Source of the DNA: Thermohalobaculum sp039187815
Lineage (GTDB): Bacteria; Pseudomonadota; Alphaproteobacteria; Rhodobacterales; Rhodobacteraceae
Reading direction: 5' to 3'
Assembly (NCBI GenBank): GCA_039187815.1
Contig: JBCCZI010000009.1
Coordinates: 1 to 64,000 of the forward strand
DNA length: 64,000 nt
The translations under genes were made by a program, and so were the position numbers. The notes below the pieces were generated by a model. It searched no databases. It was not told the origin of the DNA and saw only the letters and a list, made by a program, of their open reading frames with translations. This document shows, in pieces, positions 17,972 through 26,595 of the stretch; position 1 is the stretch's first letter, and each line of letters begins with the position of its first letter.

Positions 17972-18001
17972 CTTGCGTAAACGTAAGCTTCCAGCTATAT
18001 G
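17972..18001 (+). promoter_or_regulatory. Palindromic operator and promoter of the MerR/acyl-CoA cluster
   Basis: CTTGCGTAAACGTAAG at 17972-17987 is a near-perfect palindrome (one mismatch between seven-base arms). It overlaps a candidate -35 box TTGCGT (17973-17978), with TATATG at 17996-18001 after 17 bases. It resembles sites described for LiuR-type MerR regulators of fatty-acid and branched-chain amino-acid genes. I infer that the product of the MerR gene 95 bases downstream binds here. Confidence 0.55.
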
Positions 18002-18095
18002 CAGAGCACCTCGTAGAATGGCGGCCGATGCATTGGCGAACGCGCTGGGGCGCGGCATAAAGGTCGGACAACTTCGAGAACAGTCGAGGACCGAG

Positions 18096-18494
18096 ATGGC
18101 AACTCAGACGCATACGATACGCCAACTGTGTGACGAGTTCGACGTCACGCCCCGGACGCTCCGCTTTTACGAGGCCAAGGGCTTGCTCGAGCCGATCCGC
18201 CAGGGTCAGCGCCGCCTGTTCACCCAGCGCGATCGGGCTAGGCTGATCCTGATCCTGCGCGGTAAGCGCTTTGGCTTCTCGCTCGCCGAGATCAAGGATC
18301 TGCTCGAGCTCTACAACCACGATGACGATCACGTCTCGCAGATCTCGGCGACGCTGGCGGCTGCCAAGCGGCACCATGCCGAACTGCTCGAGAAACGCCG
18401 CGAGCTCGACGAGGCCATCGCCGAGCTCGAGCAGCAAATGACCATCGGCGAGAAGATGCTGACCGACAAATCCATCGGACAGGTGGCCGAATAA
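18096..18494 (+). CDS. MerR-family transcriptional regulator (LiuR-like)
   Basis: 132 residues from ATG 18096, after GAGGA. The N-terminal winged helix (TIRQLCDEFDVTPRTLRFYE) and RQGQRRLFTQRDRARL wing match the MerR family. A long coiled-coil dimerisation helix follows (about residues 80-125, KRHHAELLEKRRELDEAIAE). There are no metal-binding cysteines, so a metabolite, perhaps an acyl-CoA, is the likely signal. It is the first gene of the acyl-CoA oxidation cluster, 30 bases before the dehydrogenase gene, and has a palindrome in its own promoter, which suggests autoregulation. Confidence 0.9.
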   Translation: MATQTHTIRQLCDEFDVTPRTLRFYEAKGLLEPIRQGQRRLFTQRDRARLILILRGKRFGFSLAEIKDLLELYNHDDDHVSQISATLAAAKRHHAELLEKRRELDEAIAELEQQMTIGEKMLTDKSIGQVAE

Positions 18495-18524
18495 CACCTG
18501 CCGACACCAGAGGACGGAACGCCC

Positions 18525-20318
18525 ATGTATGCCTATACCCCCCCGCTCAAGGACTATCGCTTCTTGTTCCACGAGGTGCTCAAGCTGCACGAGCTTCCGG
18601 AGATCGACGGGTATGAGGACCTCACCCCCGATTTCACCGACGCAATCCTGGGCGAGGCGGGGCGCATCGCGACCGAGGTTCTGCATCCGCTGAACGCCGT
18701 GGGCGACCGCGAGGGCTGCACGCTCGAGAACGGCGTGGTGCGCGCGCCTAAGGGGTTCCGCGAGGCCTATGACACCATGCGCGAGGGCGGCTGGCCGGCG
18801 CTGGAATGCGACCCGAACTATGGCGGCCAGGGGCTGCCGACGGTTCTGAGCCTGGCGGTCGGCACCATGAAATCCGCCTGCAATATGGGCGCGATGATGT
18901 ATCACGGGCTGACGCACGGGGCCTATTCGGCGCTGCATCAGCACGGCTCCGAGGATCAGAAGCAGATGTATCTGCCGAAGCTCGCCTCGGGCGAGTGGAT
19001 GGGCACAATGAACCTGACCGAGCCCCAATGCGGCACGGATCTGGGCCTGGTGAAGACCAAGGCGGTTCCCAACGGTGACGACTCCTATGCAATCACGGGC
19101 ACCAAGATCTGGATCTCGAGCGGCGAGCATGATTTGGCCGACAACATCATCCACCTGGTGCTGGCCAAGCTGCCCGATGCGCCCGAGGGCACCAAGGGCC
19201 TCTCGCTGTTCGTTGTGCCGAAGTTCCTGGTGAACGAGGACGGCAGCCTCGGCGCCCGCAACTCGGTGACCTGCATCGGGCTCGAGAACAAGATGGGCCT
19301 GCACGGCAACTCGACCTGCGTGATGAGCCATGAGGGCGCCAAGGGCTGGCTGGTGGGCGAGCCGCATAAGGGCCTGAAAGCCATGTTCGTCATGATGAAC
19401 GAGGCGCGGCTCTTGGTCGGCATGCAGGGCCTCGCCCAAGCGCATGCAGCCTATCAGGAGGCGGTGCAGTTTGCCCGCGAGCGGCTGCAGGGCCGCGCGG
19501 TCACCGGCGCGACGAACCCTGACGGCCCGGCCGATCCGATCATCTCGCACCCGGATGTGCGCCGCATGCTGATGGAGCAAAAGAGCTTTGTCGAAGGCGG
19601 TATGGGCATGCTCGCCTGGGTCGCCATGCTGCTCGATGCCGAGAAGCGCCACACCGACCCGGCCGAAAAGGCGCGCGCGGCCGATATGGTCGCGCTGCTG
19701 ACCCCCGTCGTGAAGGCCTTCCTGACCGATGAGGGCTTCCGGCTCTCGACCGTCGCGCAGCAGTGCTTTGGCGGCGCAGGCTATGTCGAGGACACGGGCC
19801 TCAGCCAGCTGGTGCGCGATGCGCGGATCACGATGATCTACGAAGGCACCACAGGCGTGCAGGCGCTGGATCTGGTCGGCCGGAAGCTGCCGCTCAAAGG
19901 CGGCAAACCGATGATGACCTTCTTCGAGTACATCAAGGGCTACATCAAGGACAATGAGGACGATCTGGCCCTGGCCAAACAGTTCCTCGAGCCGCTGAAA
20001 GAGGCCTCGAAGGACCTACAGAAGGCCGCCATGTACTTCATGCAGGCCGGCATGAAGAACCCCAATGCGGCGCTGGCCGGTGCGGTGGATTTCCTTCACC
20101 TGATGGGCCATGTGTGCATGGCGCTCGCCTGGACGCGAATGGCCAAGGCGGCCTCGAAGGCGCTGCAGGACGGCACCGAGGATCCGGACTGGTACACCGC
20201 CAAGCTCACCACCGGGCGCTTTTATATGAGCCGGGTGCTGCCCGCGACCAAACTGCACCTCGCCCGCATCGAAACCGGCGCGGATCCTGTGATGGACCTG
20301 GCGGTCGACGCCTTTTAA
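18525..20318 (+). CDS. Acyl-CoA dehydrogenase, long form with C-terminal domain
   Basis: 597 residues, longer than the 380-400 of standard acyl-CoA dehydrogenases. It fits the form with an extra N-terminal strand segment (YTPPLKDYRFLFHEV) and a C-terminal helical domain. FAD and acyl sites are indicated by TEPQCGTDLGLVKTKA, KIWISSGEHD, and CFGGAGYVEDTGLSQLVRDA followed by TMIYEGTTGVQALDL. This group includes fatty acyl and DmdC-like methylmercaptopropionyl-CoA dehydrogenases; the MerR-thiolase-FadB context favours fatty-acid oxidation. It acts in the cytosol and passes electrons to electron-transfer flavoprotein. Confidence 0.93.
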   Translation: MYAYTPPLKDYRFLFHEVLKLHELPEIDGYEDLTPDFTDAILGEAGRIATEVLHPLNAVGDREGCTLENGVVRAPKGFREAYDTMREGGWPALECDPNYGGQGLPTVLSLAVGTMKSACNMGAMMYHGLTHGAYSALHQHGSEDQKQMYLPKLASGEWMGTMNLTEPQCGTDLGLVKTKAVPNGDDSYAITGTKIWISSGEHDLADNIIHLVLAKLPDAPEGTKGLSLFVVPKFLVNEDGSLGARNSVTCIGLENKMGLHGNSTCVMSHEGAKGWLVGEPHKGLKAMFVMMNEARLLVGMQGLAQAHAAYQEAVQFARERLQGRAVTGATNPDGPADPIISHPDVRRMLMEQKSFVEGGMGMLAWVAMLLDAEKRHTDPAEKARAADMVALLTPVVKAFLTDEGFRLSTVAQQCFGGAGYVEDTGLSQLVRDARITMIYEGTTGVQALDLVGRKLPLKGGKPMMTFFEYIKGYIKDNEDDLALAKQFLEPLKEASKDLQKAAMYFMQAGMKNPNAALAGAVDFLHLMGHVCMALAWTRMAKAASKALQDGTEDPDWYTAKLTTGRFYMSRVLPATKLHLARIETGADPVMDLAVDAF

Positions 20319-20367
20319 GGCACCAGATGGGCCGGCGACGAGGGCCCTTGCGACAGGGAAATCAGCG

Positions 20368-21669
20368 ATGGTGTCCAGCCACGTTGACACAAGCAGTCCG
20401 CATGGACCGGATCGGATCGATGAGATCCCAGTTCTGGCCAAACCGGTTGCCGATGGTCCAGCGCGGCTGTCGCCTCTCGGCGCCGCGGTCGATTTCGTGA
20501 ACCATCTGAGGGGCAAGGGCCATTTCGTGGCGGCCAAGCTGCCCAATGCCGCCATGAGCGCCGACTACGCCGACCATTATGCTTGTCAGCTGCAAAACGG
20601 CGGGCATAGGCATTACATCAAGAACTCGCGCCCGAGCCTGGCCACGGTCGGCCATGCGGAACGGGGTCTGGACAGTGTCGGCTTGGCGCCCTTCGTGGAT
20701 CTTCACCGCCAGGCGTTGACATTGGGGGCCAGTGTGAAAGCCGCGAAGGAAGCAGGCGGGACCACCGACACGGTCCTAGCAGAGCTAAGCACACTCGATC
20801 AGCGCTTTCTCGCGGCGGACAGCGGACAACAGCTTCGCGGCGCCATCGTCGATTGGAGCACGGCGCGTCGCGAGAAGCGAATCCTACCGTATGATGGTTA
20901 CGCTGAGGCGCTTGCGGCACGGACGCGGCCAACGCCCCCGCGCCGCGATCGCGCGCGCGACAGGCGGGTGGGTCGGCTGCTGGCGGGCAGCGAGGATCGG
21001 TTGGCCGTCGCGGTTCAGCCGATGGGGCAAATGGCTTTCGGAAACCGCGTCCGCGATCTGGATATTGTCGCCGGCGTTGCAGTGCCAGGGGTCGGTGCAG
21101 ACGCAATGGTGTGGCGGGTCGATACGGATCACCGTGACCTCATGCTGTTGGATATGCCATCAGAAGATCGGCTTGCCCTGCACGCATGCTCGGAGCTGGG
21201 CAAGGCCTGGGATGGTCAACTGACCGATCAAGCCTTCCAGGCTCACCAGGACCGGATTGCGGTCTTGGTTCGGCGGCCGACCAACATGGATCGGCCGGGG
21301 GACCAGCTGGCGAGCCTGTCCGCAGCCGATCTCGATCAGGCACTGCAGAATCCGCGAGCCGATGCGATCGCTATGGGCGCGCAGCTTGCCAGTGAGCAGG
21401 CCCAATTTGGTGATCTCGTGGAACTCTGCGTGTTGGGCAAGGCGCCGGACGGCCTGGTCAGTTGCCACGTACGCTACGCCCACCAAGACTGCCCCAGACT
21501 GGTGGTGTGCGCTGCGGAGGAGTGGCTCGGGCTGATCAATGCGTCCGACAGAGTGGCGTTGCTTTCGGCCAAGGCTCGACCGGATCAAGCAGCAGCGGCG
21601 GATCGCGCTCAGCTCGAGCGCCTGCGCAACCTTCCCTTGCCGCCCTGCTTCCAAAGGGAGGAGCCATGA
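20368..21669 (+). CDS. DUF4375 (DMP19-like) domain protein of unknown function
   Basis: 433 residues from ATG 20368, after AGGGAA. Residues about 35-130 resemble DUF4375, the family of the Neisseria DNA-mimic protein DMP19; the core ADHYACQLQNGGHRHYIKNS matches its NNGG-x-x-x-[FY]-x-x-N pattern. The rest (about 200-433) resembles nothing I know. A very basic stretch (PTPPRRDRARDRRVGRLLA) lies in the middle. Composition is looser and less codon-biased than the flanking metabolic genes. It lies inside an acyl-CoA oxidation operon and overlaps the next small gene by four bases, so the two form a unit. Function is unknown. Confidence 0.7.
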   Translation: MVSSHVDTSSPHGPDRIDEIPVLAKPVADGPARLSPLGAAVDFVNHLRGKGHFVAAKLPNAAMSADYADHYACQLQNGGHRHYIKNSRPSLATVGHAERGLDSVGLAPFVDLHRQALTLGASVKAAKEAGGTTDTVLAELSTLDQRFLAADSGQQLRGAIVDWSTARREKRILPYDGYAEALAARTRPTPPRRDRARDRRVGRLLAGSEDRLAVAVQPMGQMAFGNRVRDLDIVAGVAVPGVGADAMVWRVDTDHRDLMLLDMPSEDRLALHACSELGKAWDGQLTDQAFQAHQDRIAVLVRRPTNMDRPGDQLASLSAADLDQALQNPRADAIAMGAQLASEQAQFGDLVELCVLGKAPDGLVSCHVRYAHQDCPRLVVCAAEEWLGLINASDRVALLSAKARPDQAAAADRAQLERLRNLPLPPCFQREEP

Positions 21670-21914
21670 CCGCTCAACCCAAATCCAAGCGTTTGCCGCT
21701 GCCGAAACGGTTCTGCGCGAGCCTGACCGAGGCAGCTTACGACCGCCTGCGGGCTCTGAACGCCGACTATAGTCTTTCGAACAACTACCTGCTGGTGGTT
21801 CTGCTGGAGCATCTCGACGACTATGCGGACGAGGGTCGGTTGAAGGCCGCCTTCGAGACATTCATCGCCGAGTACGGGGCGCCATCAGCGAGAGGGATGA
21901 AGAAAAATGACTGA
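21666..21914 (+). CDS. Small ribbon-helix-helix-like protein
   Basis: 82 residues from ATG 21666, after GGGAGGAGCC. A basic N-terminus (QPKSKRLPLPKR) leads into a possible strand (RFCASLT), a helix (EAAYDRLRALNADY), a turn (SLSNN) and a second helix (YLLVVLLEHLDDYAD). This order fits the ribbon-helix-helix DNA-binding fold of many antitoxins and small regulators, though I cannot assign a family. It overlaps the DUF4375 gene by four bases and the glutathione transferase gene by eight. Co-translation with the DUF4375 protein is likely. Confidence 0.6.
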   Translation: MTAQPKSKRLPLPKRFCASLTEAAYDRLRALNADYSLSNNYLLVVLLEHLDDYADEGRLKAAFETFIAEYGAPSARGMKKND

Positions 21915-22539
21915 GTTCAGGCTTCATTGTTTTGCCCAGTCCGGGAATGCCTACAAGGCGGCGCTGATGTTGGCGCTGGCCAAGGCGGATTGGGAGCCGG
22001 TCTTCGTTGACTTCTTCAATGGCGAGACCCGGGCCGATCCCTTCCGTGCGCTGAACGTGATGGGCGAGGTGCCGGTGCTCGAGCATCGCGGCGAGGTCAT
22101 CACACAGTCCGGGGCGATCCTCGACTATCTCGCAGCGGTCACGGGGCAGTTCGACCCGGGACCCGAGAACCAGCGTGAAGCCATGCGCTGGATGCTGTTC
22201 GACAGCCAGAAGGTCTCGGGTCAGCTGGGCACCTGGCGGTTCATGCTGCGCTTCTTGCCCGAGGACAAGCGAAGCCCGGACGTCATCGCGTTTCTGGAGA
22301 AGCGCGCGCGCACGGCCTTGCAGGTGCTGGATGCGCATCTGGCCGATCGCGACTGGCTGGCGGCGGAGTGGATGACCATCGCCGATCTTGCGGCCGTGGG
22401 ATATCTGTTCTTCGAGGACGAGTATCCCGTCGACTGGCCCGCCGAGTACCCGAACCTCACCGCCTGGCGCGAGCGGATCCACGCCGAGGACGGGTGGGCC
22501 CATCCCTATGACTTGATGCCCGGGCATCCGCTGCCGTGA
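21907..22539 (+). CDS. Glutathione S-transferase family protein
   Basis: 210 residues, standard GST length. The thioredoxin-like N-terminal domain includes HCFAQSGNAYKAALMLALA and the glutathione-binding GEVPVLEHRGEVITQSGAIL (Val-Pro and Gln-Ser pair). An all-helical C-terminal domain follows, with TIADLAAVGYLFF as the N-capping box. Role in this cluster is unknown; detoxification of reactive acyl intermediates is a guess. Its start lies eight bases inside the preceding small gene, whose end supplies the AGGG-type ribosome site. Confidence 0.92.
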   Translation: MTEFRLHCFAQSGNAYKAALMLALAKADWEPVFVDFFNGETRADPFRALNVMGEVPVLEHRGEVITQSGAILDYLAAVTGQFDPGPENQREAMRWMLFDSQKVSGQLGTWRFMLRFLPEDKRSPDVIAFLEKRARTALQVLDAHLADRDWLAAEWMTIADLAAVGYLFFEDEYPVDWPAEYPNLTAWRERIHAEDGWAHPYDLMPGHPLP

Positions 22540-22633
22540 CCGCAGCGGCAAGGCCCGCCGCTCGAGACCCAAAGGGCCTCGCCACGACAAGAAACCATAG
22601 CCCCAGAGGCGCGGGCGCGCCCAAGGAGGAGAC

Positions 22634-23845
22634 ATGACGGACGCTTATATCTTCGACGCCGTGCGGACGCCGCGGGGAAAGGGCAAGAAGGACGGCAGCC
22701 TGCACGAGGTGACCTCGCTGGCCATATCCGCCGGGGTGCTGAACGCCCTCAAAGAGCGCAATGATCTCGACACCAGCCAGGTCGAGGACGTGATCTGGGG
22801 CTGTGTGGCGCCGGTCGGGGAGCAGGGCGGCAACATAGCGCGCGGCGCCGTGCTGGCGGCCGGCTGGGATGAAGGCGTGCCCGGGCTCCACATCAACCGC
22901 TTTTGCGCCAGCGGGCTCGAGGCGGTGAACCTCGCCGCCAACCAGGTGCGCGCCGGTGCCGGGGACCTCTATGTCGCCGGCGGCGTCGAGATGATGAGCC
23001 GCGTGCCCATGGGCTCGGACGGGTTTGCCATGGCGGTCGACCCGCAGGTGGCGTTCTCAAGTTACTTCATTCCCCAGGGCATCTCGGCCGATCTGATCGC
23101 GACCGAGTACGGCTTTTCACGCGACGACGTGGACGCCTATGCGGTCGAGAGCCAGGCGCGGGCGGCGGTCGCCGTCTCCGAGAACCGGCTGTCCAAATCC
23201 ATCGTGCCGGTCAAAGACGTGAACGGCATCGAGATCTTGGGCACGGACGAGTTTCCGCGCCCCGGCACGGATATGCAGGCGCTCGGGGCGCTGAAGCCCT
23301 CCTTTCAGATGATGGGCGAGCAGATGCCGGGCTTTGACGCCGTGGCGCTGGTCAAGTACCCGCATCTCGAGCGGATCAACCATGTGCACCATGCGGGCAA
23401 CTCCTCTGGCATCGTCGACGGGGCGGCGGCCGTGCTGGTCGGCTCGAAAGAGGCGGGCGAGCGGCTGGGCCTCACCCCGCGGGCGCGGCTGCGGGCGACG
23501 GCGCGCGTGGGCACCGATCCGACGATCATGCTGACGGGGCCTGTGCCCTCGACCGAGAAGGCGCTGAAGATCGCCGGCATGGAGCTCGGCGACATCGACC
23601 TGATCGAGGTGAACGAGGCATTCTCCTCCATCGTGCTGCGCTTCATGCAGGCCTTTGATGCCGACCATGGCAAGGTCAATGTGAACGGCGGCTCGATCGC
23701 CTATGGCCACCCGTTGGGCGCGACGGGCGCCATGATCCTCGGCACGCTGCTGGATGAGCTCGAGCGCTCGGGCACGTCGACGGGTCTTGCCACCCTCTGC
23801 GTGGCGTCGGGCATGGGGGCCGCCACCATCATCGAGCGGGTCTGA
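22634..23845 (+). CDS. Acetyl-CoA C-acyltransferase (thiolase)
   Basis: 403 residues from ATG 22634, after AAGGAGGAGAC. It carries out thiolytic cleavage of 3-oxoacyl-CoA in beta-oxidation. Catalytic segments are INRFCASGLEAVNLAANQ (nucleophilic Cys), NVNGGSIAYGHPLGATGAMI (His) and TLCVASGMGAATII (second Cys). It works with the acyl-CoA dehydrogenase upstream and the FadB-type protein downstream. The stop TGA shares one base with the ATG of the cupin gene. Confidence 0.95.
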   Translation: MTDAYIFDAVRTPRGKGKKDGSLHEVTSLAISAGVLNALKERNDLDTSQVEDVIWGCVAPVGEQGGNIARGAVLAAGWDEGVPGLHINRFCASGLEAVNLAANQVRAGAGDLYVAGGVEMMSRVPMGSDGFAMAVDPQVAFSSYFIPQGISADLIATEYGFSRDDVDAYAVESQARAAVAVSENRLSKSIVPVKDVNGIEILGTDEFPRPGTDMQALGALKPSFQMMGEQMPGFDAVALVKYPHLERINHVHHAGNSSGIVDGAAAVLVGSKEAGERLGLTPRARLRATARVGTDPTIMLTGPVPSTEKALKIAGMELGDIDLIEVNEAFSSIVLRFMQAFDADHGKVNVNGGSIAYGHPLGATGAMILGTLLDELERSGTSTGLATLCVASGMGAATIIERV

Positions 23846-24327
23846 TGCCCAAGATCGACATCCGCTCGGCCCCGGTGACCGAGGGGTCGGACTATCCGGC
23901 CCCGCACGGCGCCGAGTTCGCGGAACGGCGTCGCGTTCGCCTCGGCGACGCTGTCGGGTTGACCACCATGGGCGTCAACATGACCACGCTCGGGCCGGGA
24001 CAGCGCTCGAGCTTGCGCCATTGGCACGAGGTCGAGGACGAGATGGTCGTCGTGCTCGCCGGTCAGCTGACACTGATCGAGGACGGCGGCACCAGCACGC
24101 TCGGCCCCGGCGATGCCGCGGGCTTTCCGGCCAGTGTGCCGAACGCCCATCACTTTGAGAACCGCGGCGAGCGGGACGCGATCTATCTCGAGATCGGCAC
24201 CCGCCCCACCGAGGACCGCTGCCACTATGCGGAGGTGGACATGGTCGCCCACGACAAAGACGGCAAGACCTGGTTCACCACGCGCGATGGCACGCCGCTC
24301 AGCGACACGAAGGAGCGCTTCGAATGA
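23845..24327 (+). CDS. Cupin domain protein inside the beta-oxidation operon
   Basis: 160 residues. One cupin barrel is evident: LRHWHEVEDEMVVVLAGQLT matches cupin motif 1 (two His and a Glu), and GDAAGFPASVPNAHHFENRG matches motif 2 (His). A metal ion is therefore likely. The ligand is unknown; stand-alone cupins of this kind can be sensors or small isomerase-type enzymes. It is coupled by one base to thiolase upstream and four bases to the FadB-type gene downstream, which implies a function tied to acyl-CoA metabolism. Confidence 0.88.
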   Translation: MPKIDIRSAPVTEGSDYPAPHGAEFAERRRVRLGDAVGLTTMGVNMTTLGPGQRSSLRHWHEVEDEMVVVLAGQLTLIEDGGTSTLGPGDAAGFPASVPNAHHFENRGERDAIYLEIGTRPTEDRCHYAEVDMVAHDKDGKTWFTTRDGTPLSDTKERFE

Positions 24328-26534
24328 CCGAGATTTTCACCTATGCCGCCGAAGACGGCATCGCCACCATCACCTGGGATCTGCCCGGCGCCTCGATGAA
24401 CGTGCTGACCATCGAGGGCATTCACGAGCTCGATGCGCTGGTCGACCGCGCGCTGGCCGATGAAAGCGTGCGAGGCGGTATCATCACCTCTGCCAAGGCC
24501 GATTTCGCGGGCGGCATGGACCTCGGCACGCTCGCCGGGATCAAGGCCAAGGCTGCGGCCGAGGGCGGCAACCCGGCCGAGACGCTGTTCGGCTTTGTCA
24601 TGACGCTGCACGGTCTGCTGCGCAAGATCGAGCGCGGTGGTGCGGATCCCAAGACCAACAAGGGCGGCAAGCCCTTTGTCTGGGCCACCCCCGGCACATC
24701 GATGGGCATCGGGATGGAGATCGCGCTCGCTTGCCATCACCGCATCGCCGCCGACAACCCCAAGGCCCGGCTCGGTCTGCCGGAGATCAAGGTTGGGCTC
24801 TTCCCCGGCGCGGGCGGCACGACGCGGCTGATCCGGATGATGGGGATGATGGCGGCGGCACCCTTCCTGTTAGAGGGCAAGACGCCGGATGTGCATAAGG
24901 CCAAGGCTGGCGGGCTGATCGATGCCGTGGTCCCGTCGGGTGAGCTGATGATCGCGGCCCGCGCCTGGCTGGCCGAGGGCACAGAGGCCAAAGCCGTGAA
25001 GCCCTGGGATCAGAAGGGGTTCAAGATCCCCGGCGGCGCGCCCTACACCCCGCAGGGATTTGAGATGTTCCTGGGTGCCTCGGCCATGACCCACGGTAAG
25101 ACCCAAGGCGTCTACCCCGCAGCCAAGGCGATGCTGTCCGCGGTCTATGAGGGTGCGCTGGTGCCCTTCGACGCGGCGATCCGGGTCGAGGCGCGGCACT
25201 TCACCTCGGTGCTGATGGACCCGACCTCCGAGGCAATGATCCGCTCGCTGTTCCTCTCGAAACAGGCGCTGGACAAGGGGGCCTCACGACCCGCTGCCGA
25301 GCCCGATGCGCGGGTCAAGAAGTTGGGCGTCCTTGGCGCTGGCATGATGGGCGCGGGCATTGCCCAGGTGGCGGCCCAGGCCGGCATCGAGGTGGTGCTG
25401 ATCGACCGCGATCAGGAAAGCGCGGACCGCGGCCACGCCACCATCGCCAAGGACCTCGACGGCGCCGTCGCCAAAAAGCGCATGGCCGCCGCCGACCGGG
25501 ACGCCGTGTTGGCTCGGGTCACCGCAACGCCGGACTATGCGCATCTGGCCGGCTGCGATCTGGTGGTCGAGGCGGTGTTCGAGGACCCCGGGCTCAAGGC
25601 CACCGTCACCAAGCAGGCCGAGGCGGCGATCCCTGAGACCGCGATCTTTGCCACCAACACCTCGACCCTGCCGATCGGTGAGCTGTCCAAGGCCAGCATC
25701 CGGCCGGATCGTTACATCGGCATCCACTTCTTCTCGCCAGTGCCGCGGATGATGCTGGTCGAGATCATCAAAGGCGCCCAGACAGGCCCCGCAGCGGTGG
25801 CCAAGGCGCTCGACTTTGTGCGCCAGATCAAAAAGACGCCCATCGTGGTGAACGACGCCCGCTTCTTCTACGCCAACCGCTGCATCATTCCTTACGTCAA
25901 CGAGGGGCTGACCATGGTGACCGAGGGCGTGGCCCCGGCGCTGATCGAGAACGCGGCCAAAGGCATTGGCATGCCGGTCGGTCCGCTGCAGCTGGTGGAC
26001 GAGACATCGCTGGAGCTCGGCCACAAGATCCAGGCCGCGACCAAGGCGGCGATGGGCAACGCCTATCAGCGCACTGGGGCCGACGATCTGCTCGAGCGTA
26101 TGGTGGCCGATGGCCGGCTCGGCCGGAAATCGGGCGGCGGCATGTACGCCTATGACGACCGCGGCAAGCGCCAAGGGCTGTGGCCCGGGCTCGGCGACAT
26201 CTGGGCACCGGCCGAGACCCAGCCGGATGTCGAGCGGGTGCGGGCCCGGCTCCAGATGGTCCAGGCGCTCGAGGCGGTCCGGGCGCTCGAAGAGGGCGTG
26301 CTTGAGGATATCCGCGAAGGCGATGTGGGCGCCATTCTCGGCTGGGGCTTCATGCCCTGGTCGGGCGGGCCCTTTGCCTGGCTCGACCGGATCGGCAGCC
26401 CGGCGGCGCTGGCGCTGGCCGAGAGCCTCGCGGCCGAGCATGGCCCGCGCTTTGCCCCGCCCGCGCTGCTGCGGGACATGGCCGCCAAGGGTGAGCGGTT
26501 CTACACCCGCTTTGCCCCGGCCATGGCGGCCTGA
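24324..26534 (+). CDS. fadB: FadB-type enoyl-CoA hydratase / 3-hydroxyacyl-CoA dehydrogenase
   Basis: 736 residues, the length of the bifunctional alpha subunit of the beta-oxidation complex. The N-terminal crotonase domain shows MEIALACHHRIAADNPKARL and LPEIKVGLFPGAGGTTRLIR with both catalytic Glu regions. A Rossmann domain starts near residue 332 (KLGVLGAGMMGAGIAQVAAQ), and the dehydrogenase signature IGIHFFSPVPRMMLVEII follows. The C-terminal part completes the hydroxyacyl dehydrogenase fold. It hydrates enoyl-CoA and oxidises the hydroxyacyl-CoA with NAD+, feeding the thiolase encoded upstream. Confidence 0.95.
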   Translation: MTEIFTYAAEDGIATITWDLPGASMNVLTIEGIHELDALVDRALADESVRGGIITSAKADFAGGMDLGTLAGIKAKAAAEGGNPAETLFGFVMTLHGLLRKIERGGADPKTNKGGKPFVWATPGTSMGIGMEIALACHHRIAADNPKARLGLPEIKVGLFPGAGGTTRLIRMMGMMAAAPFLLEGKTPDVHKAKAGGLIDAVVPSGELMIAARAWLAEGTEAKAVKPWDQKGFKIPGGAPYTPQGFEMFLGASAMTHGKTQGVYPAAKAMLSAVYEGALVPFDAAIRVEARHFTSVLMDPTSEAMIRSLFLSKQALDKGASRPAAEPDARVKKLGVLGAGMMGAGIAQVAAQAGIEVVLIDRDQESADRGHATIAKDLDGAVAKKRMAAADRDAVLARVTATPDYAHLAGCDLVVEAVFEDPGLKATVTKQAEAAIPETAIFATNTSTLPIGELSKASIRPDRYIGIHFFSPVPRMMLVEIIKGAQTGPAAVAKALDFVRQIKKTPIVVNDARFFYANRCIIPYVNEGLTMVTEGVAPALIENAAKGIGMPVGPLQLVDETSLELGHKIQAATKAAMGNAYQRTGADDLLERMVADGRLGRKSGGGMYAYDDRGKRQGLWPGLGDIWAPAETQPDVERVRARLQMVQALEAVRALEEGVLEDIREGDVGAILGWGFMPWSGGPFAWLDRIGSPAALALAESLAAEHGPRFAPPALLRDMAAKGERFYTRFAPAMAA

Positions 26535-26595
26535 GGGGCTGGCGGTCCGGCCGCGCGCGCCCTAGCATCGCGGCGAGATGCGAATGGGGGGCGCC

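Noticed and set aside
17868..19652. Upstream extension of the mscL frame to about 740 codons
   Set aside because: The MscL family starts at the ATG at 17867 with a good ribosome site; the extension only mirrors the acyl-CoA dehydrogenase and MerR genes.
18525..20318. DmdC (DMSP pathway) assignment of the acyl-CoA dehydrogenase
   Set aside because: Length and C-terminal domain fit, but no dmdA, dmdB or dmdD lies nearby; thiolase and fadB context favours fatty-acid oxidation.
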